Below, piece by piece: positions 1 through 6,514 of a DNA stretch of 10,766 nt. Every line of letters begins with the position of its first letter. Positions within the stretch are counted from its first letter, which is position 1. The position numbers and the translations under genes are program-made. The notes under the pieces are model-generated. The model saw nothing but the letters and a program-made list of their open reading frames with translations, had not been told where the DNA came from and searched no databases. Origin of the DNA: UM-FILTER-49-7 sp964599895 (lineage in GTDB: Bacteria > Acidobacteriota > Holophagae > Thermotomaculales > Thermotomaculaceae); assembly GCA_964599895.1 (NCBI GenBank), contig CAZRHT010000075.1, positions 1-10,766 on the forward strand. Direction: 5' to 3'.

Positions 1-3000
1 CCGTCTGCGGGCTCGTGCCCGTTATGCTCCCGCCTGCGCCCGCCGTGTAGGTCAACGTGTAGGTTGTGCCAACCGGTGTGGGTGCAGTCTCCGTACAGGA
101 TGTAGATGATACTGTTACGTCATCCACATACCAGCCGGTTCCGGTCACACCGCTGTCACAGCCGATCCGGAATCGAAGAATTACGTTGTTTCCCACGTAT
201 GGAGTTAAGTCAGCCGTAACTTCAGTCATGCTTCCCAGAGTACCACCGGTCCAGGCCTGACGGCCCCCGATCGGGTTGCTGAAAGAAGATGAAATCACTC
301 CGGTATAACCGCCGGAAGTAATGTCATTTCCCAGGTCCGTAAAATTGCTGCCACCATCTGTGGAAATTTCAATAACGCATCCATCGTATGTGTTTTCGGT
401 CTCATACGTATGCCAGAAACTTAACGTCGCGCCAGAAGCTCCCGTCAGATCTATGGAAGTCGTTTCCAGATAATCGTCTTTCACATTCCCTTCGTCCGCG
501 CTGAACCAAGCGTTGCTGGGTGAATGAACACGTGAACCGTTTAACGCCCAGTCCAGGGTACCGCTGGCCAATGTTGTGGTCCAACTCGAAGTGCCGCTCT
601 CCATGTCATCTGAAAATGAGGTGCTACTGGCGGGTGTGGTGCCAGTGGTGAAGCTGTACACATCAGACTCGCTTCCATTTGAAGCGCCATCGGTGGAAGC
701 AACCTTGAAGTAGTATAGCGTGGAGGCGGTAAGCCCGGTCAGTGTCATACTGTGGCTGCCTACCGGCCCGGTATCACTCTGTGTACCGGTGGGAGGGTTT
801 GCAGTCCCATAGGTCACTACTGAATCGGCAGGTTCGTCCGTATCCCATGTCACAATACATTGGTCAGATGCGACACACAGGGAAATATTGGAAATGACCG
901 GTGCGGTTGTGTCTACATAGGTCGCAAGAGATGCTGTTCCATGGGCAACCAGCGCAAAAGGCTGGGGGCCCTGAGGCACGTTGTAGCCTGCCACCCGGAT
1001 AATGTATGTACCGGTTTCAGGTGTTGCCACATCGATTGTTTCTGTGTTGTTCAGCCTGTCAGCACCAGTACCATGATTGGGGTACAAAACGTCCCCGGAA
1101 GGGGTTTGAACTGTCATATCAAGATCGTTTACCAATTCCACAGAAGCTGAAGTTGCTCCGGGGTAGTCGGTCCAGGACAAAGTCAACTTCAGAGGTTCCG
1201 ACGTATCAGCTATAACATACTGGTATGCATCCACATCTCCGGTATTCAACCCCGTACTCTCGTCCACATAGGAAAGGAGAACCGGAGATGCAGGCATCAG
1301 GGTTTCGCTGAGTTTCACCCGTCCCCACCCCTCCACGTTGTTGGGCCGGGTAGTGGGCTGTTCCAGATACGCTCCTGTACCATATTGGCCCGGATACATA
1401 TCATAGGCCCCGTTCATCATTGTCGCTTTGATCAGCGCAGCGGAGGGGCTGATGCTGTCGTGATTTACAAAAAAGTCGCGTGCCACAACGGCGGCTCCCG
1501 CTGTCAATGGGGCTGCCATGGATGTGCCGCCCTCGTATATGTACCAGTCATCGTAAACACCCCAGCCGGTGCCGGCACCGGTCGCCTGAGACCGTGTTGA
1601 GATAATCATTGTTCCGGGTGCACAAATTTCCGGCTTCAGTCTGCTGTCCGGTGTAGGACCGCGGCTGGAAAATGCCGCCATGCCGTCGGGATCTTCGTCA
1701 ACGCCATCGCTCTTAATGGGGTCAGCGGGATAATCAGAGGACCAGTAGGCCCCCCATGATCCTGTGTCATCATTGATATTGCTTTCGGTGGCACCCACGG
1801 TAATGCAGTTTTTTGCCGTACCCGGCGTCGTTACAGATTGTAAATCCACAACACCGTCACTGTTTCCGTCTGTCCCGTCGTTTCCGGCAGAGAAAAGAAT
1901 GAGAAAATCCTTGTGGTCCCACATGAACTGGTCCACCTGGAGAGATTCGCTGTCATAAGTGTAACCGAAAGGCATTGGCAGGCCCCATGAGTTAGAGTGC
2001 ACCTTCGCTCCGTCGTCATAGGCAGGCTGGAAAAGATCATTCAGGTCATTTGGAATGCCTCCGAGGCCTCCGGAGCTGGTTAACACGGATTGTTCCACCA
2101 GCCGGGCCCCATACGCCATTCCCTTGAAGTCTCCGGAAGAATGGCTGCCATCCCCAACGATGGAACCCGCTGTATGTGTCCCGTGCGCATCGGTATCAGA
2201 CCAGTCATTGGTTCGCCCCAGGGCGAAAGCTTCTACGATCCGGGTGGTATCGGTGGAACTGCTGTTGTCATTGTCAAAGTCCCAATGGATGTCAGATAAA
2301 CTGCCCTTGTCCAGCCCAGTGTCGCAGATGCCCGCGATCTGACCGCTACCGGTATACCCCGCTGTCCACAAAGCTGACATATCCATAATGCCACCGGCTG
2401 CCTGATTTTTCAGTTCATTTCCTGAGTGCTTCTTTATTTTCATTGCTACTGATGGTTTCTTTTCATAAAGCACGGGGGTCCGATATGTTTCAATCCATTT
2501 CAGTCCGGGCAGAATTGCCAGGCTTTCCAGCTGAGATCTTTTTGCCTTGATGAGAGCCGACTGCTGCCATTGATTTTCCGACCACCTTTCTATCGTCACG
2601 CCTGCATCCTGAAGTTGATAGCGCACGATGTCCGAACTGAAGGCCGGGTAGAACAAAATTCTGAGAGTCAGTTCTTCATCCTGAGCTGCCCTTTTGTCGT
2701 TTTTTTTCTTCTCGTTCACAATATCAGGTGAAATACGGTACGATGGCTGAAAAATCCCCTTCCATCGAAGATGTTTCAATTTAAGTTTTTCCATCGACTC
2801 AGGAGTTGCCAGCACCGCATAGGCATTGTTTGGAATATAATCCACAACTCGGCATCCGCTTTTCTCCAGCAAACCCTTTGTTGCGGCGCTCACCGGCGCA
2901 TCAAATTGCACAATGTGTAACCGGAGCTGTCCCTTCGGGTAGCTATTGATAAAGAACTCTGATGATTCAACCTTGGAGCTTCCCGACTTCACAGGATCAA

Positions 3001-3091
3001 AGGTCCCCGCTTTCAGCCTCAAGGCCGATGAATCAGCAAAACCGACCACCGCAAATAACAAAACCCACATCATGACAGCAATTCGCTTCAT
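1..3091 (-). CDS. Secreted multidomain S8 subtilisin-like serine protease, 3' end outside window
   Basis: Subtilase-family endopeptidase, probably exported and acting outside the cytoplasm. The ATG at 3091 follows GGAGGGG closely and opens a 1030-codon frame that runs off the left edge. Residues 1-19 form a signal peptide (basic MKR, hydrophobic core, GFA). Residues about 40-220 look like two inhibitor-I9-type prodomain segments. The catalytic triad is readable: Asp257 in CDTGLD, His303 in HGTHTAGS and Ser524 in GGTSMAAP, with oxyanion Asn404 in SAGNDG. The long spacing between Asn and Ser resembles the large Kp-43-like subtilases. After it come a beta-jelly-roll domain (about 615-720, LTLSWTDYPG), a fibronectin type III domain (about 723-817), a MAM/choice-of-anchor-like domain (about 822-1003, DDMESG to GWYVDDV), and the start of an InlB-type repeat (YTLTYTAGAGG). 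All catalytic residues are present, so it should be active. Substrate is unknown. The C-terminal sorting or anchor signal lies outside the window. A 360-bp gap from cysC suggests its own transcription unit. Confidence 0.93.
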   Translation of the reverse strand, partial: MKRIAVMMWVLLFAVVGFADSSALRLKAGTFDPVKSGSSKVESSEFFINSYPKGQLRLHIVQFDAPVSAATKGLLEKSGCRVVDYIPNNAYAVLATPESMEKLKLKHLRWKGIFQPSYRISPDIVNEKKKNDKRAAQDEELTLRILFYPAFSSDIVRYQLQDAGVTIERWSENQWQQSALIKAKRSQLESLAILPGLKWIETYRTPVLYEKKPSVAMKIKKHSGNELKNQAAGGIMDMSALWTAGYTGSGQIAGICDTGLDKGSLSDIHWDFDNDNSSSTDTTRIVEAFALGRTNDWSDTDAHGTHTAGSIVGDGSHSSGDFKGMAYGARLVEQSVLTSSGGLGGIPNDLNDLFQPAYDDGAKVHSNSWGLPMPFGYTYDSESLQVDQFMWDHKDFLILFSAGNDGTDGNSDGVVDLQSVTTPGTAKNCITVGATESNINDDTGSWGAYWSSDYPADPIKSDGVDEDPDGMAAFSSRGPTPDSRLKPEICAPGTMIISTRSQATGAGTGWGVYDDWYIYEGGTSMAAPLTAGAAVVARDFFVNHDSISPSAALIKATMMNGAYDMYPGQYGTGAYLEQPTTRPNNVEGWGRVKLSETLMPASPVLLSYVDESTGLNTGDVDAYQYVIADTSEPLKLTLSWTDYPGATSASVELVNDLDMTVQTPSGDVLYPNHGTGADRLNNTETIDVATPETGTYIIRVAGYNVPQGPQPFALVAHGTASLATYVDTTAPVISNISLCVASDQCIVTWDTDEPADSVVTYGTANPPTGTQSDTGPVGSHSMTLTGLTASTLYYFKVASTDGASNGSESDVYSFTTGTTPASSTSFSDDMESGTSSWTTTLASGTLDWALNGSRVHSPSNAWFSADEGNVKDDYLETTSIDLTGASGATLSFWHTYETENTYDGCVIEISTDGGSNFTDLGNDITSGGYTGVISSSFSNPIGGRQAWTGGTLGSMTEVTADLTPYVGNNVILRFRIGCDSGVTGTGWYVDDVTVSSTSCTETAPTPVGTTYTLTYTAGAGGSITGTSPQT

Positions 3092-3109
3092 ATCCCCTCC
3101 AATTGAGAC

Positions 3110-3138
3110 ATTATAGTTTGAAAATTTCCTTTTGTTTC
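3110..3138 (-). promoter_or_regulatory. Possible promoter close to the protease start
   Basis: On the minus strand a perfect TATAAT (3110-3115) is preceded at 17 bp by GAAACA (3133-3138), a weak -35 matching only its last three bases. A start around 3103 would leave a leader of about 12 nt, just enough to contain GGAGGGG. The perfect -10 is attractive, but the region is AT-rich and the leader is very short. Confidence 0.3.
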
Positions 3139-3270
3139 CAGGCTAGTGTTCAATCTATCACTCTCCACGAAAAATTAGAGACATTTTATCAAACTTCCTC
3201 CAATAATGAAATAAATAGAAAAACCGGATGGAAAGAAATGAAAAGGGCATCTTCGAACTTGTGAACCGGT

Positions 3271-3294
3271 GGAACTGTGGCAAACCACAATTCC
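3271..3294 (-). other. Hairpin in the protease upstream region
   Basis: GGAACTGTGG and CCACAATTCC flank a 4-nt loop. The single non-complementary pair (C3275/A3290) becomes a G-U wobble in minus-strand RNA, so a minus-strand transcript folds into an unbroken 10-bp stem while a plus-strand transcript would not. No U-tract follows. It could be a factor-dependent transcript end for cysC, a 3' stabilising stem, or a 5'-leader element of the protease mRNA. Confidence 0.45.
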
Positions 3295-3340
3295 TCAAAT
3301 TAGGAAGAGGCCTTATACGCAAGGGGGGTTACAAGAAAAG

Positions 3341-3369
3341 ACTATAAGACAGTGTCTGCTCCCAAGCAA
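3341..3369 (-). promoter_or_regulatory. Possible upstream promoter with a palindrome in the spacer
   Basis: On the minus strand TTGCTT (3364-3369) and TATAGT (3341-3346) are separated by exactly 17 bp. The spacer contains the palindrome AGACA-C-TGTCT, which could be an operator. Use of this promoter would give the protease mRNA a leader of about 240 nt including the hairpin at 3271-3294. A similar pair, TTGAGT (3450-3455) and TATTAT (3427-3432), also at 17 bp, overlaps the cysC stop. So many candidates in AT-rich DNA lower confidence in each. Confidence 0.22.
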
Positions 3370-3451
3370 CACCATTCACGATTTTCCAGATCGGAACAAG
3401 GCACCTTCCCAAACTTTTTCATTGTCATAATATACAGTCTGCAACTTCCAC

Positions 3452-4078
3452 TCAATCTAACAACTCCAGGATTCCTGCGACGCATTGGTCAAGGGTGAGG
3501 ATTTCTGTGTCCAGTATCAAATCCGGATGTCCCGGCACCTCGTACGGCGCATTGACTCCGGTAAATTGGTCTATTTCGCCGGATTCGGCCCTTTTGTACA
3601 GGCCTTTCGGGTCCCGCTTTTTGCAGGTTTCAACTGAGGCTTTCACATATATTTCGATGAACCGGTCCGCACCAATCCGTTCACGGGCGAATCGACGCAT
3701 ATCACTGTATGGTGCAATAAAAGAAACGAGTGTAATGAGTCCGGCATCGGCAAACAGCGCCGCGACTTCCGCTACCCTGCGGATGTTTTCTTTACGCTCT
3801 TCGGGAGAAAAACCCAGGTCGCTGTTCAGTCCATGACGCAGATTGTCGCCATCCAGCCGGTAGCAGAGTTTGCCCATTTCGATCAGTCGCTTTTCCGTCT
3901 CCACCGCAATGGTGGATTTTCCCGATCCTGAAAGTCCAGTCATCCAGAGTACGATGCCCTGCTGATGCAGCAATTGACAGCGGTCGTTATGAGATACACG
4001 GCTCGGGTGCCATACAACTCCTTCTGGGTGATGAGTGATGAGTGATGGGTGATGGGTAACGTTTTTCTTTTTATTCAT
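3452..4078 (-). CDS. cysC: Adenylylsulfate (APS) kinase
   Basis: Phosphorylates adenosine 5'-phosphosulfate at the 3' hydroxyl with ATP to give PAPS, the sulfate donor for sulfotransferases and assimilation. The 208-residue protein has the P-loop GLSGSGKS (48-55), the substrate-binding DGDNLRHGL (76-84), the RRVAEVA helix (100-106), SFIAPYSDMRR (119-129; many family members have FISPYR, so the Ser that can be phosphorylated is Ala here), and the lid segment DPKGLYKRAESGEI. It appears catalytically competent. The family core begins around VVWHPSRVS (21-29). Residues 6-18, THHPSLITHHP and neighbours, are encoded by a run of 7-bp repeats and have no counterpart in usual CysC. The ATG overlaps the stop of the upstream four-helix-bundle gene (ATGA, 4-bp overlap), so translation is probably coupled to it. 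It is the intact kinase of the operon, because the kinase-like domain fused to CysN is degenerate. Confidence 0.95.
   Translation of the reverse strand: MNKKKNVTHHPSLITHHPEGVVWHPSRVSHNDRCQLLHQQGIVLWMTGLSGSGKSTIAVETEKRLIEMGKLCYRLDGDNLRHGLNSDLGFSPEERKENIRRVAEVAALFADAGLITLVSFIAPYSDMRRFARERIGADRFIEIYVKASVETCKKRDPKGLYKRAESGEIDQFTGVNAPYEVPGHPDLILDTEILTLDQCVAGILELLD
4028..4061 (+). repeat. Heptamer tandem array inside the 5' end of cysC
   Basis: Four perfect-register 7-bp units on the plus strand, GTGATGA, GTGATGA, GTGATGG, GTGATGG (4028-4055), followed by a degenerate GTAACG. Because 7 is not a multiple of 3, the array is read in rotating frames and gives the His/Thr/Pro-rich N-terminus of CysC. 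It is the 3' flank of the four-helix-bundle gene at 4075-4434 and reads C-rich on the coding strand. Confidence 0.9.
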
Positions 4079-4434
4079 TTATCGCCCTCTATTCTCTGCT
4101 TCAAAGAGATAATCATCGAAAGCAGCTTCTTGCGAATTCCTTCGAGTTCTTCCAGCATATCAAAATCAAATTCATAGCCCAGTTCTTTCGACACAATCAA
4201 CTGTGTTTCCAACTCCGAGAGAGAACCTAATGAAATATAGAGAAATCGAATGAATTCTTTTGTCGTTCCCCTCGCCGCACCTTCCGCAATATTGCTGGGG
4301 ATAGAAACGGCACTTCTTCTCAACTGGTTTGCAATACCATACAATTCACTTTTGGGAAAAGAGGAAGTTGCTTCATAAACACGCTTCACAAATTGAATTG
4401 CTTCCTTCCAAACGTCCAAATCCTTATGTGTCAT
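4075..4434 (-). CDS. Four-helix bundle protein, S23/23S rRNA intervening-sequence family (type 1)
   Basis: Small helical protein of 119 residues, the family's usual size. Hallmarks are DLDVWKEA at 5-12, FPKSELYGIANQLRRSAVSI (26-45), PSNIAEGAARG (46-56), and LYISLGSLSELETQL (65-79). These define the IVP branch first known as ORFs inside 23S rRNA intervening sequences. Members are basic, assemble into oligomeric helical bundles, and are related to Avd, the accessory protein of diversity-generating retroelements. No biochemical role is established for the stand-alone type. It starts 50 bp after the cysN stop, behind a purine-rich stretch (GGAGAAGGG) made of degenerate heptamers that may serve as ribosome-binding site. 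Its TGA overlaps the cysC ATG. Identity with the other bundle protein in the window is limited to the QLLRSA/QLRRSA-type core, so the two are separate subfamilies and not a recent duplication. Confidence 0.9.
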   Translation of the reverse strand: MTHKDLDVWKEAIQFVKRVYEATSSFPKSELYGIANQLRRSAVSIPSNIAEGAARGTTKEFIRFLYISLGSLSELETQLIVSKELGYEFDFDMLEELEGIRKKLLSMIISLKQRIEGDK

Positions 4435-4502
4435 ATCTTCATCACCCTTCTCCTCTCGTGACTCTTACCCTTCACTTTTCTTCATCAGAAGGGTTTGAAG
4501 AT
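4435..4502 (-). repeat. Imperfect inverted copy of the cysN 3' end plus degenerate heptamers
   Basis: 4435-4451 (ATCTTCATCACCCTTCT) is nearly the reverse complement of 4487-4502 (AGAAGGGTTTGAAGAT), the last codons of cysN, with one mismatch and one extra base. In the mRNA this gives stems of 8 and 7 bp separated by a 1x2 internal loop, closing a 35-nt loop (4452-4486) that contains the stop codon. The loop and inner arm read as diverged 7-mers (GTGAAGG, GTAAGAG, TCACGAG, AGGAGAA). Part of the similarity could come from the purine-rich heptamers themselves, so this is weaker than the two perfect cases further up the operon. Confidence 0.5.
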
Positions 4503-6344
4503 GATGCCATCTTTCTGGAGGAAACTTTTGATTTTACCGGCAGCATCCGCGGGAGTCATGTCACCCAGTTGGAGATCTACACGAATATCAGTACTCACAT
4601 TCTTACCCATCCACACAACCTTGGTCTGCTCGTGCGGAATGACACTGGTGATAATGTCCAGATCAGACTGTCTCAGCTCAATAGCCGTCACCGCCAGAAT
4701 GTTGCCTGCATCCAGCATCAGGTTGGCCACTTCTGCCAGACGCCTGATGTGCTCCTCCCTGAAGTTATCGGAGCTGCCTTTCAGGTCGGCATCCACGCCG
4801 TACAGCAGGTTCCCAATCCCCAGGAAATAAACCATCTTCCCATCCTCAAAAAGCAACCTTTCAAAAGCTTTGGCTGTGGGCTTCTTGCCGGAATGACGGG
4901 AGCCAGTGATGAGTACAAGTGTCGGCTTCTGGTTATATTTCTCTGCCCTTTTTTCAATGGAGATAATACTCTTTTCCCACCTGTAGTTTCTGATGGCCAC
5001 TTTTTCGCGAACCCAACTGGCACTATCCTCCAGAGATTCAACGATGATACCACCACCGGCAATCTCATAGTCATCTACAATCACAAACCGACTCGTAGCG
5101 GAAATTTCGTCTGCACAATCGAAGGCAATCGCCTGTTCCAGCTTCATGACACATTCCGCCACTTCATGCCGGCGAACTTCGTTTCGAGATTCAATTTTAA
5201 GCGATGATGCGTCAATCAGTCGATTGACTTTGTTCAGGGTCATACGAACCTTTGCAGTCCCCAGTTTCAGCAGATATTCCTTCCCGGGCACGAACGGTTT
5301 TCGACCCAGCCAGAACATATTGGCCCGCAGTATGGTCGATATTTTCGGTTTGGGTTCTCCGTTGACAGTAGCCACCATGCCCCGTTTGACGTAGATCTGC
5401 TCAGTCAATGTAAATCCAGTGGATGCGCCTGCTTCCACATGGTTCGGCAACACATCGCTATTGAAAGATTCAATGCTTTTCACCATGCTGGTCTTGCCAC
5501 CGGGCAGGAAAATGACCTGATCACCAACCTTCAGGCGCCCCGTCTCCACCGTACCGGCAATGATACGACGGTCGTCACCACCTCTTGTGAATTTGTACAC
5601 GGCCTGAACCGGCATTCTAAACGGACGATCCACGGGGGACTTTTCTGACTCAAAGCTATCCAGAATGTCCAGAACGGTCTGGCCGGATGACCATGACATA
5701 TGTTCGGAACTTTTCGCTACGTTATCACCTTCCAGACCGCTAACGGGTATAAAAGCCCGGGGATCTACATTGATTTGCTTGAGAAAATCCCGGTATTCTT
5801 TCTCAATTGCATTGAAGCGGTCTTCATCATAGTTGACAAGATCCATTTTATTAACCACAACAGCCACCTGACGGATACCGAGCATGGCCAGAAGATAGCC
5901 ATGGCGCTTGGAGTTCTCCTGAACACCCTCGTTGGCATCTATTACGAGAAGTGCGGCCTCAGCACGTGATGCACCTGTTACCATGTTTTTCAGAAATTCA
6001 ATATGGCCGGGCGCATCGATGATGATATATTTCCGCGTTGCCGTACTGAAAAAACACCGGGCCGCGTCAATGGTAATGCCCTGGGCCTGCTCGTCTTTTA
6101 ACGCATCCAGCAGAAAGGCATATTCGAATGGACGGGAATTCCGCCGGCACACTTCTTTTACCTGCTCCAGTTTGCCCTCTGGCAATGCGCCGGTATCCGC
6201 CAGCATCCTGCCCAGAACGGTTGATTTGCCATGATCCACGTGTCCCACGATAACGAGGCTGAGAAGCTCGTTATCGTGGGACACGGATGTTAGGTTTTGG
6301 GTGTTAGGTGTTAGATGGTTCAGAGGAGATTTGGAGTTATTCAT
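4485..6344 (-). CDS. cysN: Sulfate adenylyltransferase GTPase subunit with degenerate C-terminal APS-kinase-like domain
   Basis: GTPase subunit that couples GTP hydrolysis to APS synthesis by CysD. 619 residues. The translation-factor-type G domain has GHVDHGKS (34-41), GITID (89-93), DAPGH (110-114) and NKMD (165-168). Beta-barrel domains follow to about 440. Residues about 455-619 align with an APS kinase (RREKS-like linker, REEHIRRLAEVANLMLDAG at 529-547, as in CysC), but the P-loop is GSRHSGKK (481-488), lacking the Mg-binding Ser/Thr, and the DGDN motif is replaced by YGVDAD. This half is therefore probably a pseudokinase, and the separate cysC supplies the activity. Residues 1-20 (SPLNHLTPNTQNLTS region) are encoded by a repeat unit. 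Residues 21-27 are encoded by an inverted copy of the P-loop DNA. The family normally starts about six residues before LVIVGH. The ATG at 6344 overlaps the stop of the upstream 57-codon ORF (ATGA), and only a weak GGGGG precedes it. Confidence 0.94.
   Translation of the reverse strand: MNNSKSPLNHLTPNTQNLTSVSHDNELLSLVIVGHVDHGKSTVLGRMLADTGALPEGKLEQVKEVCRRNSRPFEYAFLLDALKDEQAQGITIDAARCFFSTATRKYIIIDAPGHIEFLKNMVTGASRAEAALLVIDANEGVQENSKRHGYLLAMLGIRQVAVVVNKMDLVNYDEDRFNAIEKEYRDFLKQINVDPRAFIPVSGLEGDNVAKSSEHMSWSSGQTVLDILDSFESEKSPVDRPFRMPVQAVYKFTRGGDDRRIIAGTVETGRLKVGDQVIFLPGGKTSMVKSIESFNSDVLPNHVEAGASTGFTLTEQIYVKRGMVATVNGEPKPKISTILRANMFWLGRKPFVPGKEYLLKLGTAKVRMTLNKVNRLIDASSLKIESRNEVRRHEVAECVMKLEQAIAFDCADEISATSRFVIVDDYEIAGGGIIVESLEDSASWVREKVAIRNYRWEKSIISIEKRAEKYNQKPTLVLITGSRHSGKKPTAKAFERLLFEDGKMVYFLGIGNLLYGVDADLKGSSDNFREEHIRRLAEVANLMLDAGNILAVTAIELRQSDLDIITSVIPHEQTKVVWMGKNVSTDIRVDLQLGDMTPADAAGKIKSFLQKDGIIFKPF
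6239..6285 (-). repeat. Perfect 19-bp inverted repeat at the 5' end of cysN
   Basis: CGTGTCCCACGATAACGAG (6239-6257) and its exact reverse complement (6267-6285) flank 9 nt. The 6239-6257 arm is the native DNA for LVIVGH, the conserved lead-in to the GTPase P-loop. The other arm is translated in the same frame as VSHDNE, which is not conserved, so it is the derived inverted copy. The cysN mRNA would carry a 19-bp stem over codons about 20-36, strong enough to affect ribosome passage or attract RNase III. Further partial copies of this arm lie at 6356-6369 and at the start of each 50-bp repeat. Confidence 0.93.
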
Positions 6345-6486
6345 AACAAGCCCCCATCGTGGGACACGGGAACGTGGGACACGGATGTTAGGTGCTGGGT
6401 GTTAGGTGTTAGATGGTTCAGACAAGACTGGGACTTGACCAGGCCGTGGGACACGGATGTTAGGTGCTGGGTGTTAGGTGTTAGAT
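6275..6486 (+). repeat. Three direct copies of a 50-bp heptamer-based unit
   Basis: Unit: CGTGGGACACGG followed by heptamers ATGTTAG, GTGCTGG, GTGTTAG, GTGTTAG, ATGGTTC and AGA. Copy A 6275-6324 has GTTTTGG as second heptamer. Copy B 6373-6422 is canonical. Copy C 6445-6486 is identical to B through the fourth heptamer and then diverges. Extra partial copies of the leading 12-14 nt are at 6356-6369. Copies B and C lie in the small ORF and copy A in cysN. In each copy the minus strand is translated in the same register, giving LTPNTQ-x-LTSVSH. The leading 12 nt are the inverted copy of the cysN P-loop DNA, so the unit was amplified after that inversion formed. Confidence 0.92.
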
Positions 6487-6514
6487 TTCTAGAAAAAGAA
6501 TGATCAGGTTTCAT
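6341..6514 (-). CDS. 57-codon repeat-encoded small ORF coupled to both neighbours
   Basis: Opens with an ATG that overlaps the stop of the four-helix-bundle gene (ATGA at 6514-6511) and ends with a TGA that overlaps the cysN ATG (ATGA at 6344-6341). Its sequence contains two copies of a peptide, NLTPNTQHLTSVSH and NHLTPNTQHLTSVSH. The N-terminus of CysN carries a third copy in a different global frame. There is no known domain, and composition is polar and low-complexity. No independent ribosome-binding site is evident, so any translation would be by termination-reinitiation. It may be a carrier frame that lets ribosomes cross the repeats into cysN and not a functional protein. Whether the peptide is made or kept is unknown. 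Confidence 0.45.
   Translation of the reverse strand: MKPDHSFSRNLTPNTQHLTSVSHGLVKSQSCLNHLTPNTQHLTSVSHVPVSHDGGLL

Larger units (their letters stand above)
3092..3451 (-). other. AT-rich intergenic region between cysC and the protease gene
   Basis: No convincing ORF on either strand. It should hold the end of the cysC transcript and the promoter of the protease gene. I see several weak sigma70-like boxes (listed separately), one 10-bp-stem hairpin at 3271-3294, and a short palindrome AGACAGTGTCT at 3347-3357. No stem followed by a T-run, that is no classical intrinsic terminator, is visible after cysC. None of the heptamer repeats found elsewhere in the operon occur here. Confidence 0.6.
4028..4451 (-). 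mobile_element. Candidate four-helix-bundle/heptamer insertion element, copy 1 (cysN|cysC)
   Basis: This is a proposed unit, not a recognised element. It consists of a heptamer array (4028-4061), the ORF at 4075-4434, and a degenerate oppositely oriented heptamer stretch (4435-4475). Its right part (4435-4451) is also an imperfect inverted copy of the cysN 3' end (4487-4502). The design matches the second unit at 6267-6978: an S23-type ORF, a G-rich array upstream and a C-rich array downstream on the coding strand, and insertion exactly at a junction between sulfate-activation genes. No transposase, integrase or target-site duplication is seen. Confidence 0.45.

Noticed and set aside
1764..2388. 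Several short ORFs on both strands within the protease region
   Set aside because: All are overlapped by the continuous 1030-codon minus-strand frame that carries the complete S8 catalytic triad.
4329..5207. Long plus-strand ORF (292 codons) opposite cysN and the type 1 bundle gene
   Set aside because: It lies antisense to well-conserved CysN sequence, has no recognisable domain and no ribosome-binding site, and is a shadow of codon bias.
6275..6486. CRISPR array
   Set aside because: Three repeat copies have unequal spacing, one spacer contains partial repeats, the unit is internally heptameric and overlaps coding sequence, and there are no cas genes.
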